DNA of 64,000 nt, taken from contig NZ_CP183878.1 of NCBI RefSeq assembly GCF_048572895.1, forward strand, positions 1,364,001-1,428,000, written 5' to 3'. The notes below the pieces were generated by a model, which worked only from the letters and a program-made list of their open reading frames with translations, did no database searches and was not told the origin of the DNA. The stretch comes from Psychrobacillus sp048572895 (lineage in GTDB: Bacteria; Bacillota; Bacilli; Bacillales_A; Planococcaceae). Positions 26,369 to 34,523 of this stretch are shown piece after piece (position 1 is the stretch's first letter; each line of letters opens with the position of its first letter). A program made the translations under genes and the position numbers.

Positions 26369-26818
26369 ATGCGAAAACTTTTGTATCTACTACTGTTTCT
26401 CGGTACATGCATGCTATCTGCTTGTTCATATGATAGCGAAACAGCGGTTAAAAACGGCGATGTCATTAATATGCATGGACCTGTTTACAATTTCCCCCGC
26501 TTTGAACGATTCTTGAACAACATCGAAGCGAAAGAAGCGGCTTCCGTAAGGATTACCAATTATACGCTGGAAGGAAAACCAACATTGTACAATTTATCTT
26601 TCGACGGATCTTTATTCGATTTGGAAATTGATAGCTCAAAAAATAAGGATCGGGGAGACAGCCCCGCCAAAGAAAACATGACCTGTTCGGAGCTGGTATC
26701 AGAGGAGGGACAGCAATTATTCACCTATACACTGGAAGGGTGTCAGCAGGATCCCACCGTTGAAAGCTTCATAATCTTAAGCGTCATGAAGGAACAAGTA
26801 GAGGACCACGAGCATTGA
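26369..26818 (+). CDS. DUF4362 lipoprotein
   Basis: 149-residue surface lipoprotein of the DUF4362 family. A leader (MRKLLYLLLFLGTCM) ends in lipobox LSAC. The mature part begins AVKNGDVINMHGPVYNFPRFERFL and has ASVRITNYTLEGKPTLYNLSFDG, the family hallmark. Role unknown. I use the ATG at 26369, behind GGGAGG; a longer frame to 26330 adds a charged stretch before the signal peptide and is unlikely. Confidence 0.82.
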   Translation: MRKLLYLLLFLGTCMLSACSYDSETAVKNGDVINMHGPVYNFPRFERFLNNIEAKEAASVRITNYTLEGKPTLYNLSFDGSLFDLEIDSSKNKDRGDSPAKENMTCSELVSEEGQQLFTYTLEGCQQDPTVESFIILSVMKEQVEDHEH

Positions 26819-27050
26819 CTATTACGTAAAAACAATCGTTTCAATCACAATAAAGGAGCCAAATGAATTGTAGGCCGCACACATTTTCCAGATAAGCAAG
26901 CTCCAACTTTCGTTTACCGTTGGCAAGATACCTTCCTGTCGATAGAACGTTTATATTCAACTGGAATACTTAATTGATTCTATAACTGAGATGGTATTTT
27001 AGTTAATCAATTTAAGCGCGCGATTATTGAATAAGCTTCACTTTTCTTCT

Positions 27051-27127
27051 TCAACTAATGGGTGCTTTACTTCAATAATGGTAAAGCATTTTTTCTTATT
27101 GAACTAACGCGGCAGTATAGTGCAACA
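27051..27127 (+). repeat. CBR, type I
   Basis: TTCTTCAACTAATGGGTGCTTTAC, GTAAAGC hairpin, T6, TTGAACTAACGCGGCAG, TATAGTGCAACAAGG. Confidence 0.82.
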
Positions 27128-27198
27128 AGGACTTTCGTCAAATTTACAACGCTAAGTAAAGAAATGTTACCAAACGCCGCTTTGTGGACATTTTTTCT

Positions 27199-27225
27199 TT
27201 AAATAACGCAGCCGTTTAGATAAAT
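27199..27225 (+). repeat. CBR right part
   Basis: TTTAAATAACGCAGCCGTTTAGATAAATGAGG; isolated right half just before the MarR-controlled operon promoter. Confidence 0.5.
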
Positions 27226-27252
27226 GAGGATTTTAAAATTATTTTCAAATAA

Positions 27253-27306
27253 TTGACATCTCAATATCCTAGTGTTAGGATGAGTATATCCTAACACTAG
27301 GATATG
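27253..27306 (+). promoter_or_regulatory. promoter with overlapping palindromic operator
   Basis: TTGACA, 17-bp spacer and TAGGAT form a sigma-A promoter. A long dyad (ATATCCTAGTGTTAGGAT, GAGT, ATATCCTAACACTAGGATAT) starts in the spacer and covers the -10. The half-site ATCCTA-x-TAGGAT recurs at 27606-27627. Inferred operator of the MarR protein encoded downstream. Confidence 0.75.
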
Positions 27307-27333
27307 TGTTGAAACAAGTTCATAGAAAGGAAA

Positions 27334-27579
27334 ATGATGATGATTGCGAGCTTAAAAAGAATTAATGAACTAGCTTCGAAAAATCGGGAGGAAGGCTTGA
27401 CTGGTGAATAAATCATTGAACGAGACAAGTTAAGACAAGATAACTTACAAGAAATTCGTGGTCAGGTGACGTCGACAATGACGAGTCTTACGATTTCAAG
27501 TGAATCAGGAGAAGACTTACCACCAGCAAAGCTAGTTGTTGAAAAAACAAAACAATATCAAAGTGAATTTCCGTTTTAA
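27334..27579 (+). pseudogene. DUF896-like protein with in-frame stop
   Basis: Reading from the ATG behind GAAAGG gives SLKRINELASKNREEGLTGE, a TAA codon, then IIERDKLRQDNLQEIRGQVT and a further 42 codons to a stop at 27579. The first 50 positions match the small DUF896/YnzC family (RINEL, EGLT, E-x-x-E-R-x-x-LR-x-x-Y/NL). A single GAA-to-TAA change explains the break. First gene of the MarR-controlled operon. Confidence 0.6.
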
Positions 27580-27605
27580 ACGGTGATTATAAAAAATTAT
27601 GGATT

Positions 27606-27627
27606 TCATCCTAATAGTAGGATGAGG
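27606..27627 (+). promoter_or_regulatory. second MarR-type operator half
   Basis: CATCCTAATAGTAGGATGAGG repeats the palindrome of 27265-27304 in the leader of the DoxX gene. Confidence 0.6.
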
Positions 27628-27644
27628 AAAAGGAGAATATAAAA

Positions 27645-27995
27645 ATGGTATCAACAATACTGCAAGTAGTTTTAGGATTAGGGTTTATTATGTTTGGACT
27701 AATGAAATTTGGTTCAAAACAAATGGTTGAAGGATTTAAACATTATGGTTATTCAGCAGGATTTCGAATTTTCACAGGCGTTGTAGAGGTTGTAGCAGCA
27801 GTTCTTTTAATAGCAGGTATTTGGAATGGAACATTGGCTGCAATTGGTAGCTTCCTTGTTGTTGCAACGATGATTGGGGCAATATTCACACATATTAAAA
27901 TTCAAGACAAATTGAAAGATATGATGATGCCTATCATTTTACTAGTGCTTGGAGCCATCGTATTGGCATTAAATTACTCATCTTTACTTGGCTAA
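27645..27995 (+). CDS. DoxX family membrane protein
   Basis: 116 residues with four predicted helices: LGLGFIMFGLMKFGSKQMVEGFKHYG at the start (typical DoxX first helix and loop), a GVVEVVAAVLLIAGI helix, and a final helix near LLVLGAIVLALN. DoxX proteins act in the membrane with redox and thiol or quinone stress systems. Located between the operator and the MarR gene, followed by a flavin oxidoreductase: a quinone/electrophile-response operon resembling mhq-type loci. Confidence 0.85.
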   Translation: MVSTILQVVLGLGFIMFGLMKFGSKQMVEGFKHYGYSAGFRIFTGVVEVVAAVLLIAGIWNGTLAAIGSFLVVATMIGAIFTHIKIQDKLKDMMMPIILLVLGAIVLALNYSSLLG

Positions 27996-28048
27996 GTCAG
28001 TTAAAACTTTTATGCTGAAGATAAAGAAACATCGGAGGCGACTAATTG

Positions 28049-28498
28049 ATGGAACAGAAATTACAACATGCAGAAAAAGAATTGAAGTTATTTCGAACGC
28101 TGTTAAAAGCATCGAAAGCACTTTATGATAATGCAGCGAAGGATATTACAAGTCATGGTTTAACGATTGAAAACTTTATAGTCCTAGAGCTGCTTTATAA
28201 TAAAGGACCTCATTATATTCAAGATATTAGCGAAACGTTAATGATTCCAAGCGGAAGTATCACGTATGTAGTGAACAAGCTAGAAAAAAAGGAATTAGCG
28301 AAACGCGAAATCAATGAAGAGAACAAACGCTATTGCAAAGTATTATTGACAAAGAAGGGGGAAGATTTATTTAATGAAATTTTCCCGAAGCACGTAGAAA
28401 TGATTGTACAAAATTTAGCAGTGTTAGATGACAGTCAAAAGGAACAATTAACAGCATTATTAAAAACTGTTGGTTTAGCTGCAGAGGAGCTTTCGTAA
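28049..28498 (+). CDS. MarR-family regulator
   Basis: 149-residue winged-helix repressor. The core motif is present: GLTIENFIVLELLYNKGPHYIQDISETLMIPSGSITYVVNKLEKKELAKRE, then the wing INEENKRYCKVLLTKKGEDLF. Similar in plan to MhqR/HosA-type regulators sensing quinones or phenolics. Probable autoregulation through the palindromes at 27265 and 27606. The ATG at 28049 follows GGAGGCG; a TTG one codon earlier is possible. Confidence 0.9.
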   Translation: MEQKLQHAEKELKLFRTLLKASKALYDNAAKDITSHGLTIENFIVLELLYNKGPHYIQDISETLMIPSGSITYVVNKLEKKELAKREINEENKRYCKVLLTKKGEDLFNEIFPKHVEMIVQNLAVLDDSQKEQLTALLKTVGLAAEELS

Positions 28499-28512
28499 AG
28501 GAGAGAGACAAA

Positions 28513-29571
28513 ATGGAAAAATATCGTATTAATCCTAAAAACGGACTGGAAATTGGCTTATATTCAATTGGAGATCATTTAAAAAATCCATTAACAGGCG
28601 AGCGTATTTCAGTGCAACAACGCATCCAGGAATTAATCGAAACGGCAAAATTAGCTGAAGATGCGGGTCTTGATATTTTTTCGGTAGGGGAAAGTCACCA
28701 ACCATTGTTTGCAACACAAGCGCATACGGTTATTCTCGGGGCAATTGCACAAGCAACAAACAAAATAAAAATAGCAAGTTCTGTAAGTGTATTAAGTACT
28801 TCAGATCCAGTCAGAGTGTATGAAGATTTTGCAACGCTTGATTTAATCTCTAACGGGCGTGCAGAAATTGTAGCGGGTCGAGGTTCCCGATTAGGAGCAT
28901 ATGAGTTACTCGGATATGATGTCCACGATTATGAAGAGCTATTTGAAGAAAAATTTGATTTACTTTTAAAAATTAATGACGAAGAACGTGTGACATGGCA
29001 AGGGAAATTCCGTGTGCCATTAAATGATGCAGAAATCTTACCACAGCCATTAAATGGATCGATGCCTATTTGGCGTGGAGTAGGAGGACCGCCTGCAAGT
29101 GCGATTAAAGCTGGTTATGCAGGCGCACCTATGATGCTAACAACACTAGGAGGTCCTGCAAGTGCATTTAACCATGCGGTACAGGGCTACCGTGAAGCAG
29201 CTAAGCGTGCTGGGTTTGATCCCAAAACATTACCGATTTCAACAGCAAGTGTCTTGTATATTGCTGAAGACAGTCAAACAGCATTCCGTGAACTTTACCC
29301 TCATCTGAATACTACAAGCGTTCACTTAAGAGGTGGGATTTATCCGAAACCACAATTTGATGCTGCACTAGATCATCGTGATACATTAATGGTTGGTTCG
29401 CCGCAACAAATTATTGAAAAAATATTGTATCAATATGAAATGTATGGTCATCAACGTTTCTTAGGAGAAATTGATGTTGGTGGCATTACGATGGATCAGA
29501 TAAAGAAAAATATTGAATTATTAGCAACAGAAATTGTACCTGCTGTGAAAAAATATACAGCAAAAAATTAA
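28513..29571 (+). CDS. LLM class flavin-dependent oxidoreductase
   Basis: 352-residue luciferase-like monooxygenase. N-terminal core GLEIGLYSIGDHL, AEDAGLDIFSVGESHQP, ATNKIKIASSVSVLSTSDPVRVYEDFATLDLISNGRAEIVAGRGS is typical of the family, and the tail has MVGSPQQIIEKI. It uses FMNH2 and oxygen on an unknown substrate. It lies 14 bp after the MarR gene with its own GGAGAGAG site, and a strong terminator follows. Confidence 0.9.
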   Translation: MEKYRINPKNGLEIGLYSIGDHLKNPLTGERISVQQRIQELIETAKLAEDAGLDIFSVGESHQPLFATQAHTVILGAIAQATNKIKIASSVSVLSTSDPVRVYEDFATLDLISNGRAEIVAGRGSRLGAYELLGYDVHDYEELFEEKFDLLLKINDEERVTWQGKFRVPLNDAEILPQPLNGSMPIWRGVGGPPASAIKAGYAGAPMMLTTLGGPASAFNHAVQGYREAAKRAGFDPKTLPISTASVLYIAEDSQTAFRELYPHLNTTSVHLRGGIYPKPQFDAALDHRDTLMVGSPQQIIEKILYQYEMYGHQRFLGEIDVGGITMDQIKKNIELLATEIVPAVKKYTAKN

Positions 29572-29657
29572 ACAACTTTATTATTATTTTTAAAAACTTA
29601 TAAAGTATACAAAATAAAATAAATAACGTGCCGAAATGAAAGTTTGGGAGTACATTA

Positions 29658-29701
29658 AAAAGCCGAAAAACACTGTTTAATCAGCGTTTTTCGGCTTTTT
29701 C
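29658..29701 (+). terminator. intrinsic terminator of the MarR operon
   Basis: AAAGCCGAAAAAC-A-CTG pairs with CAG-C-GTTTTTCGGCTTTTT. Confidence 0.9.
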
Positions 29702-29942
29702 TATAAACATTGTTTATACATTTTTTTATGCACGATTGATAAAAGCCAATGTTAGTTACGGTTTGGGAGCATTTTAAGTAATGCTGTCCAATCTTAGTTA
29801 TTTCATAACACTTTGCATATTACTTTTTCTCTGTAAATCCACAAAAATCTGGCGAGAATCCAAAAAGATGGCGTAATTTTGTATTCATAAACGCATTTAA
29901 GGAGTTAAGTTTATAAAGGTGTAAAAAGATTGTGAAGTATTG

Positions 29943-30022
29943 TACTTAAAGTAACGGGTGCTTTACTTCAAGAAGGGGTAATGCCTTTTTTCTTATTGAA
30001 CTAACGCAGCAGGTTAGTTGAA
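29943..30022 (+). repeat. CBR, type I
   Basis: ACTTAAAGTAACGGGTGCTTTACTT, TCAAGAAGG loop, T6, TTGAACTAACGCAGCAGG, TTAGTTGAATAAG. Precedes copy 2 of the duplicated cassette. Confidence 0.9.
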
Positions 30023-30060
30023 TAAGAATATTCTAGTTAATCAGAAAGGGGCAAGAACAA

Positions 30061-30239
30061 TGAATAGATTTGTATTGCTACACATGTATTTGTTTTTTGG
30101 AATCATATTATTTATTTTGGCAGAGTTCACCGTTCCAGCAGGAGGCTTTTATTGGCTTACATTTTTCATTTCAATAACATGCATTGTTATTGGATTGATA
30201 TGGAATGTCATTTTGTTATTATTTAAAAAGAGAAGTTAA
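30061..30239 (+). CDS. 59-residue membrane protein, copy 2 of a duplicated cassette
   Basis: Differs from the protein at 15718-15896 only at residue 7 (Leu for Pro). The ribosome site reads AAAGGGGC. Surrounding DNA is nearly identical from the preceding CBR right box to the following one and unrelated outside. Confidence 0.75.
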
Positions 30240-30263
30240 TCGAATAGCATATCTTATACCAAT

Positions 30264-30341
30264 GAATTAAACTACGGGTGCTTTACTTCAAGATGGAGTA
30301 GAGCCTTTTTTCTTATTGAACTAAAGCGGCAGTTTAGTTGA
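30264..30341 (+). repeat. CBR, type I (own site of duplicated cassette, copy 2)
   Basis: AATTAAACTACGGGTGCTTTACTTC, GAGTAGAGCC, T6, TTGAACTAAAGCGGCAG, TTTAGTTGAATAAG. Confidence 0.88.
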
Positions 30342-30444
30342 ATAAGAGGTATTATAGAAAATTATTGAACTAGTTATTACATAAGGATAATTCAATCCAT
30401 TATTATCAAATATAAAAAAATAGAGACAAAGAGATTGTTTTTGC

Positions 30445-30480
30445 CGTCTTACATCCATTTTGGATGAAAGACGTTTTTTA
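30445..30480 (+). terminator. intrinsic terminator-like hairpin
   Basis: CGTCTT-A-CATCCA pairs with TGGATG-A-AAGACG, followed by T6. No gene is seen immediately upstream, so it may end a lost cassette gene. Confidence 0.7.
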
Positions 30481-30583
30481 TATTCGATAAAACAGTAAAT
30501 AAATTTTCCTTAAATAGAAAAATAAAAATTTTTTTGAGAGGAAATAGAGATTTGTTCGTTATAGTAGTAAGGAGGTGAATCGG

Positions 30584-31126
30584 ATGGAGATGGATGAAGT
30601 GATTGCGAGAGTAAATAACGGAGAAGAATATTACTTTGCACACGTTATCAAACATTATGAACAGAAAGTCTTTAGCACTGTTTTACGAATTGTCCGTAAT
30701 CGTACTGTTGCAGATGATATCGTCCAGGATATTTTTATTAAAGTGTACTATAGCCTACATAAGTATAAAAAAACAGGGTCATTTAATGCATGGCTCTATC
30801 GAATTGTGGTCAATAATTGTTTTGATCATTTACGAAAACACAAGTATCAAACGACACCAATCGATATCGAAGTAACGGATAGTCGTTATCCGGAAAAAAT
30901 ATTGTTATTACGTGAAGAAAATGAGCAATTAGAGCAGCTTCTTCAGCAATTAGATGAAACCGAATATTTTGTATTGTTATTGAAATATGTGAATGGGCTT
31001 AGCTACTATGAAATTGGGCATGTGCTACAAATTTCTTTAAACGACGTTCGTAACAAATTGCACCGTAGTAAAAGAAAACTAAGGTTAATCGGAACGACAA
31101 AAGGAGGTTTTTATTATGAAATGTGA
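30584..31126 (+). CDS. RNA polymerase sigma factor, ECF type
   Basis: 180 residues. Region 2: HYEQKVFSTVLRIVRNRTVADDIVQDIFIKVYYSL then FNAWLYRIVVNNCFDHLRKHK. Region 4: TEYFVLLLKYVNGLSYYEIGHVLQISLNDVRNKLHRSKRKLR, a typical helix-turn-helix. The ATG at 30584 follows AGGAGGTG. It overlaps the anti-sigma gene by 11 bases, the standard sigma/anti-sigma coupling. The stress signal is unknown. Confidence 0.92.
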   Translation: MEMDEVIARVNNGEEYYFAHVIKHYEQKVFSTVLRIVRNRTVADDIVQDIFIKVYYSLHKYKKTGSFNAWLYRIVVNNCFDHLRKHKYQTTPIDIEVTDSRYPEKILLLREENEQLEQLLQQLDETEYFVLLLKYVNGLSYYEIGHVLQISLNDVRNKLHRSKRKLRLIGTTKGGFYYEM

Positions 31127-32279
31127 TTCGAACTTGTTGGAAGATTATATAGAAGGTTTTTTAGAAAATAGTGAGCAACAAAAAATAGAAGCTCATTTGC
31201 AATACTGTAAAAATTGTCAGAGTGAATATGAGCAATTAGTAAATGAACAAAAAGCTTTATTTGCACAACTCAATAAGCCAATGATGACACATAGTCAAGC
31301 TGATTTCATTATGCAACGTATTCAAACAAATACAAAGCGTAAAAAATATTGGCATACATTAAAAATAAATGTAATCAGTGTTGCAGTTATTGTGTTAGGC
31401 TTCGCACTTTATTACTGGAATAGTATACCGAATGAAGTAACACAGCAGATTGACGAGTCAACTCAATTAGTTGAAGCTAACAGTAGTGAACAGAAAGACC
31501 TTTCAACAGCCGGACAAGTCCCTAGCTTAAATGAGCCGTTTTTAGATGTTTCGATTGATGAGGTTGTAGAAAATGGAGACAACGTTGATATTCATTTTCG
31601 AGTCAAATTCAGGGATGAATACCAACAATATCATGACAATTTATACGAGCAAATTCGAACTCGATATCAATATAAAGATGGTGCTGACCAATTGCAACTC
31701 GATCATACCCAAGACGACTTTTTCGGTAAAATGAGAACAGAAATTCAATATGCGATTAGAAATGAAACAGGACAATTAATTAAAAGCACAAAGTATTTAG
31801 AAGGTGAACTACCTATGATCAATATTTCTAGTACAAGTGGTGGAGGAACAGATGTATTAGGGGAAAGGATTTACACAACTTCTGTTCCAAGCCATACAAA
31901 GCCAGAGACATTAGAGGTGCTTGCAATGCAAGCAAATGTTTTCAGTTTATACGAGACGGAAGTGAGTGCTGCACAGTTACAACCATTTCAGTTTGAAAAC
32001 GCAACGTATATAATCGATGCATTAGAAATCAAACAAGACACATTACATTTACAAATTTCTACGGAAGGTGACCCAGAAGTTCGTGCAGCAAGTTGGGAGA
32101 TGGTCATTAACGATCGTTTAATTGTTTCTGACCGAACAACTGTAAATTTAATTAATAATCGCACCGTTTATAAGCTACAATTTGACGGTCACGAACAAAT
32201 TCCAAGTACATTCAAATTAGTGCCGGATACTGTAAAGATAATAAAGCAAATTGAACCGATCGTATTAGAATTAGACTGA
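31116..32279 (+). CDS. membrane anti-sigma factor (zinc-finger N-terminus)
   Basis: 387 residues. Cytoplasmic domain of about 90 residues with an anti-sigma zinc motif (HLQYCKNCQSEYEQL: His-x3-Cys-x2-Cys), one transmembrane helix (VISVAVIVLGFALYYWN, about residues 88-105), and a long extracellular domain as in DUF4179-type proteins. It should hold the upstream sigma factor inactive until an envelope signal arrives. Start overlaps the sigma gene end. Confidence 0.85.
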   Translation: MKCDSNLLEDYIEGFLENSEQQKIEAHLQYCKNCQSEYEQLVNEQKALFAQLNKPMMTHSQADFIMQRIQTNTKRKKYWHTLKINVISVAVIVLGFALYYWNSIPNEVTQQIDESTQLVEANSSEQKDLSTAGQVPSLNEPFLDVSIDEVVENGDNVDIHFRVKFRDEYQQYHDNLYEQIRTRYQYKDGADQLQLDHTQDDFFGKMRTEIQYAIRNETGQLIKSTKYLEGELPMINISSTSGGGTDVLGERIYTTSVPSHTKPETLEVLAMQANVFSLYETEVSAAQLQPFQFENATYIIDALEIKQDTLHLQISTEGDPEVRAASWEMVINDRLIVSDRTTVNLINNRTVYKLQFDGHEQIPSTFKLVPDTVKIIKQIEPIVLELD

Positions 32280-32325
32280 TTACCAGACTCTCACCTAGTA
32301 AATAATTACAGTGGGAGTCATATTA

Positions 32326-32402
32326 TACAACTAACGAGTGCTTTACTTCAAGAAGGAGTAAAGCCTCTTTTTATTGAACTTAAGGGTACAGGTTAGTTCA
32401 AT
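32326..32402 (+). repeat. CBR, type I
   Basis: TACAACTAACGAGTGCTTTACT/AGTAAAGCC hairpin, T5, TTGAACTTAAGGGTACAGG, TTAGTTCAATAA. Confidence 0.85.
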
Positions 32403-32427
32403 AAAAAATATAAAATTGGAGGTTTTT

Positions 32428-32796
32428 ATGATTTCTCAAGGGTTTGTTTTAAAAGATAATATGGTGTTAATGGTTCAACAACATGTTCAACGTGGGGAAA
32501 TTGTATGGAATTTTCCAGGTGGAGGAATTCATAAAGGAGAATCTCCAGAAGATGCTTGCATAAGAGAAATAAAAGAAGAAACTGGTTATGAGGTTAAAAT
32601 CAAAGAACTTCTTAATACAGAATCAACGAAATTTACCTATTTAGTGGAAATTGTTGGCGGAAAAATGTTTGTAGATAAAAGTATTGAGGATAACGAAGAT
32701 ATAATTGATGTTTCCTGGGTGTCAATTGATGATAAAACTAAATGGGATAATATTACGCTTCCAATTTTTAACTTGTATCAAAAATCTATAAGGTAA
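32428..32796 (+). CDS. NUDIX hydrolase (cassette)
   Basis: 122-residue minimal NUDIX domain. Complete box: GGGIHKGESPEDACIREIKEE then TGYE. It starts ISQGFVLKDNMVLMVQQH and ends with the acidic EDNEDIIDVSWVSIDD segment. The ATG at 32428 follows GGAGG; the frame extends to 32374 inside the CBR without a site. Substrate unknown. Second NUDIX cassette of the window, only distantly similar to the first. Confidence 0.87.
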   Translation: MISQGFVLKDNMVLMVQQHVQRGEIVWNFPGGGIHKGESPEDACIREIKEETGYEVKIKELLNTESTKFTYLVEIVGGKMFVDKSIEDNEDIIDVSWVSIDDKTKWDNITLPIFNLYQKSIR

Positions 32797-32810
32797 ATAA
32801 AATATCTATT

Positions 32811-32828
32811 CTCTACTAACGGGTGCTT
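32811..32828 (+). repeat. CBR left box interrupted by IS110
   Basis: CTCTACTAACGGGTGCTT, then the IS110 left end at 32829. A right box (CTGGTTAGTTGAATAAT) follows the element at about 34400-34414. Confidence 0.75.
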
Positions 32829-32887
32829 CGTATTATAAGGTTAACCAGTTTTTACTGGTTGACCTTATTTTTATAGGATTTAATATA

Positions 32888-33012
32888 TCAGTAGCCAGGG
32901 TAGGACGTACGGGTGCGTGGGACAATGATCCCTTGAACTAAACTGTCCACCCCCTACTTGTAGAAACATGTTTGAGGCTGGTTGGGACATAGATCTCGTA
33001 TAACAAGCGAAG
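32888..33012 (+). ncRNA. candidate IS110 bridge RNA with CBR-matching guides
   Basis: In the left end, GGGT-A-GGAC (32898-32906) pairs with GTCC-ACCC (32945-32952). It encloses an internal loop capped by hairpin GGGA/TCCC (32919-32932). The 5' loop strand contains ACGGGTGC (32909-32916), identical to the CBR left target; the 3' strand contains CTTGAACTAAA (32932-32942), complementary at 10 of 11 positions to TTTACTTCAAG just right of the insertion point. A second stem-loop (CTTGT 32957-32961 with ACAAG 33003-33007) could be the donor loop. The architecture follows published IS110 bridge RNAs; expression is inferred. Confidence 0.65.
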
Positions 33013-33071
33013 CTATGATACTACATGGAGGAATAGGGGTACTGGTGAGTGAAGTCAGAGGAGGAAGCTAA

Positions 33072-34275
33072 ATGAACCCAGTAGTTGGTCTGGATGTGGC
33101 TAAAGGAGAGAGCCAAGTTCAGGCGTTTTTAGATAAATCGAAGCCGTTTGGAAAGAGTTATTCTATGAAGCATACAAAAGAGGAGTTAGACCGTTTTATA
33201 GGCTTTTTAAAGGAGATTGAAGGGATGACTGGGCAAATGCCTATGGTCATTTTAGAATCTACAGGTCATTATCATTCTCCTGTTATTCAATACTTGGAGG
33301 ACCATGAAATTTTATATATTTTGCTTAATCCGATCATTTCTTATCAGGCGAAGAGATCCAGTTTTAAGAAGGGTAAAAACAGACGCAATTGATGCGTATC
33401 AGTTGTGTGTGCTTTATTACAAAGAAGATTTTGAACCTCATAAAAACAGAGGAATCCAATTATTAAATCTTAGAAATCTTTCCATACAACAGGAGATTGT
33501 GACGAATATGTATGTGGAGGCTAAACTGCAGTTTCACACTATTTTAGATCAAGTGTTTCCTGAATACCGCAAGGTTTTTGGTGATCTTTATTCGAAGGTT
33601 TCTTTATTGATGTTAAAGAAATACCCTACTTCAGAAGATGTACTAGCGGCTGGAGAAAGTAAGCTAGCGGAATGTGTGATGGAGTTTTGTACAAGACGGT
33701 CTAGTCTATGGGCATTGGATAAGGCCAAAAAATTAATGGATTCCGCATCTCGAAATCCATTTCAAAAAGTCGTGTATCACAGTCACTTGATCAATCTTCA
33801 AATGTATATTGAAATGCTTTTTCAGTACCAAGGACACCTTTCAGAGTTGGAAGTTCGTATAGTGACCTTGGCAAATGAATTAGAAGATTACAAGATTGTT
33901 CAATCGATTCCAGGAATCGGGGAAAAAATCGCTGCCACGATCATCTCTGAGATTGGTGAAATCGATCGGTTTAGTCATCCAAAAAAACTGGTTGCCTTTG
34001 CAGGAGTAGATCCCAGTGTCCACTCATCAGGAAAGTTTACTGCCACAACCAATCGTATTACAAAACGAGGTTCTAGTAGATTACGCCATGCTTTGTATCT
34101 TGCCGTATTGTGCGGTATCAGAAGTTCAAGAAACAAAAAGCTGAAAGAATTCTATGATAAGAAGAAATCAGAAGGTAAGCCGTCCAAAGTGGCGATAGTA
34201 GCCTGCATTAACAAACTGCTTCATTGGATTTATGCTCTATTAAATAGCAAAGAAACTTTCCAAGATATAGTGTAA
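33072..34275 (+). pseudogene. IS110-family transposase, one-base frameshift
   Basis: The N-terminal part has the RuvC-like DEDD start (PVVGLDVAKGESQVQAFLD) and LESTGHYHSPVIQYLE. The C-terminal part has KTDAIDAYQL and the transposase_20 domain (IVQSIPGIGEKIAATIISEIGEI, KLVAFAGVDPSVHSSG, KRGSSRLRHALYLAV). The two are in different frames. Removing one T from AGTTTTAAGAAGG at about 33361 restores a continuous protein of about 400 residues. A programmed shift is unlikely for the family, so I treat it as inactivated. Confidence 0.85.
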
Positions 34276-34399
34276 TTACTGGTTACAAGTAATTAAGAGA
34301 AAACCTTCCAAAAGGTTTTTGGAGGGCTATTTGTCATGCACAAAATAGTATAACATAAGATTAATAGAAATTTTAAAGAAAAATATTGACATCCTATTA

Positions 34400-34414
34400 G
34401 CTGGTTAGTTGAAT
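34400..34414 (+). repeat. CBR right box after IS110
   Basis: GCTGGTTAGTTGAATAAT; the terminator and TTGAACTAACG part expected between the IS and this box is absent. Confidence 0.6.
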
Positions 34415-34450
34415 AATAATCTACCAAATTGCAGGCAATTCTTGAGCAAG

Positions 34451-34498
34451 AAATAAAGGGTGATACATATCGATAATGATAAGTATCACCCTTTATTT
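34451..34498. terminator. bidirectional terminator
   Basis: AAATAAAGGGTGATAC pairs perfectly with GTATCACCCTTTATTT over a 16-bp stem, 25 bp downstream of the minus-strand membrane gene. Confidence 0.85.
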
Positions 34499-34523
34499 GT
34501 GTGACTTCCTACGATTAGATGCC

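Larger units (their letters stand above)
32829..34396 (+). mobile_element. IS110-family insertion sequence
   Basis: Element of about 1.57 kb: a 243-bp non-coding left end, a DEDD transposase gene (frameshifted) and a 120-bp right end. The left boundary is fixed by the shared junction with the solo end at 2751; the right boundary is approximate, set by where CBR sequence resumes. No terminal inverted repeats are evident, as expected for this family. It is inserted after GGGTGCTT of a CBR. Confidence 0.8.

Noticed and set aside
32829..34396. Programmed frameshifting of the IS110 transposase
   Set aside because: IS110 transposases are normally single-frame. The shift is explained by one extra T in a T-run within the conserved RSSL(R/K)-VKTDAIDAY segment.
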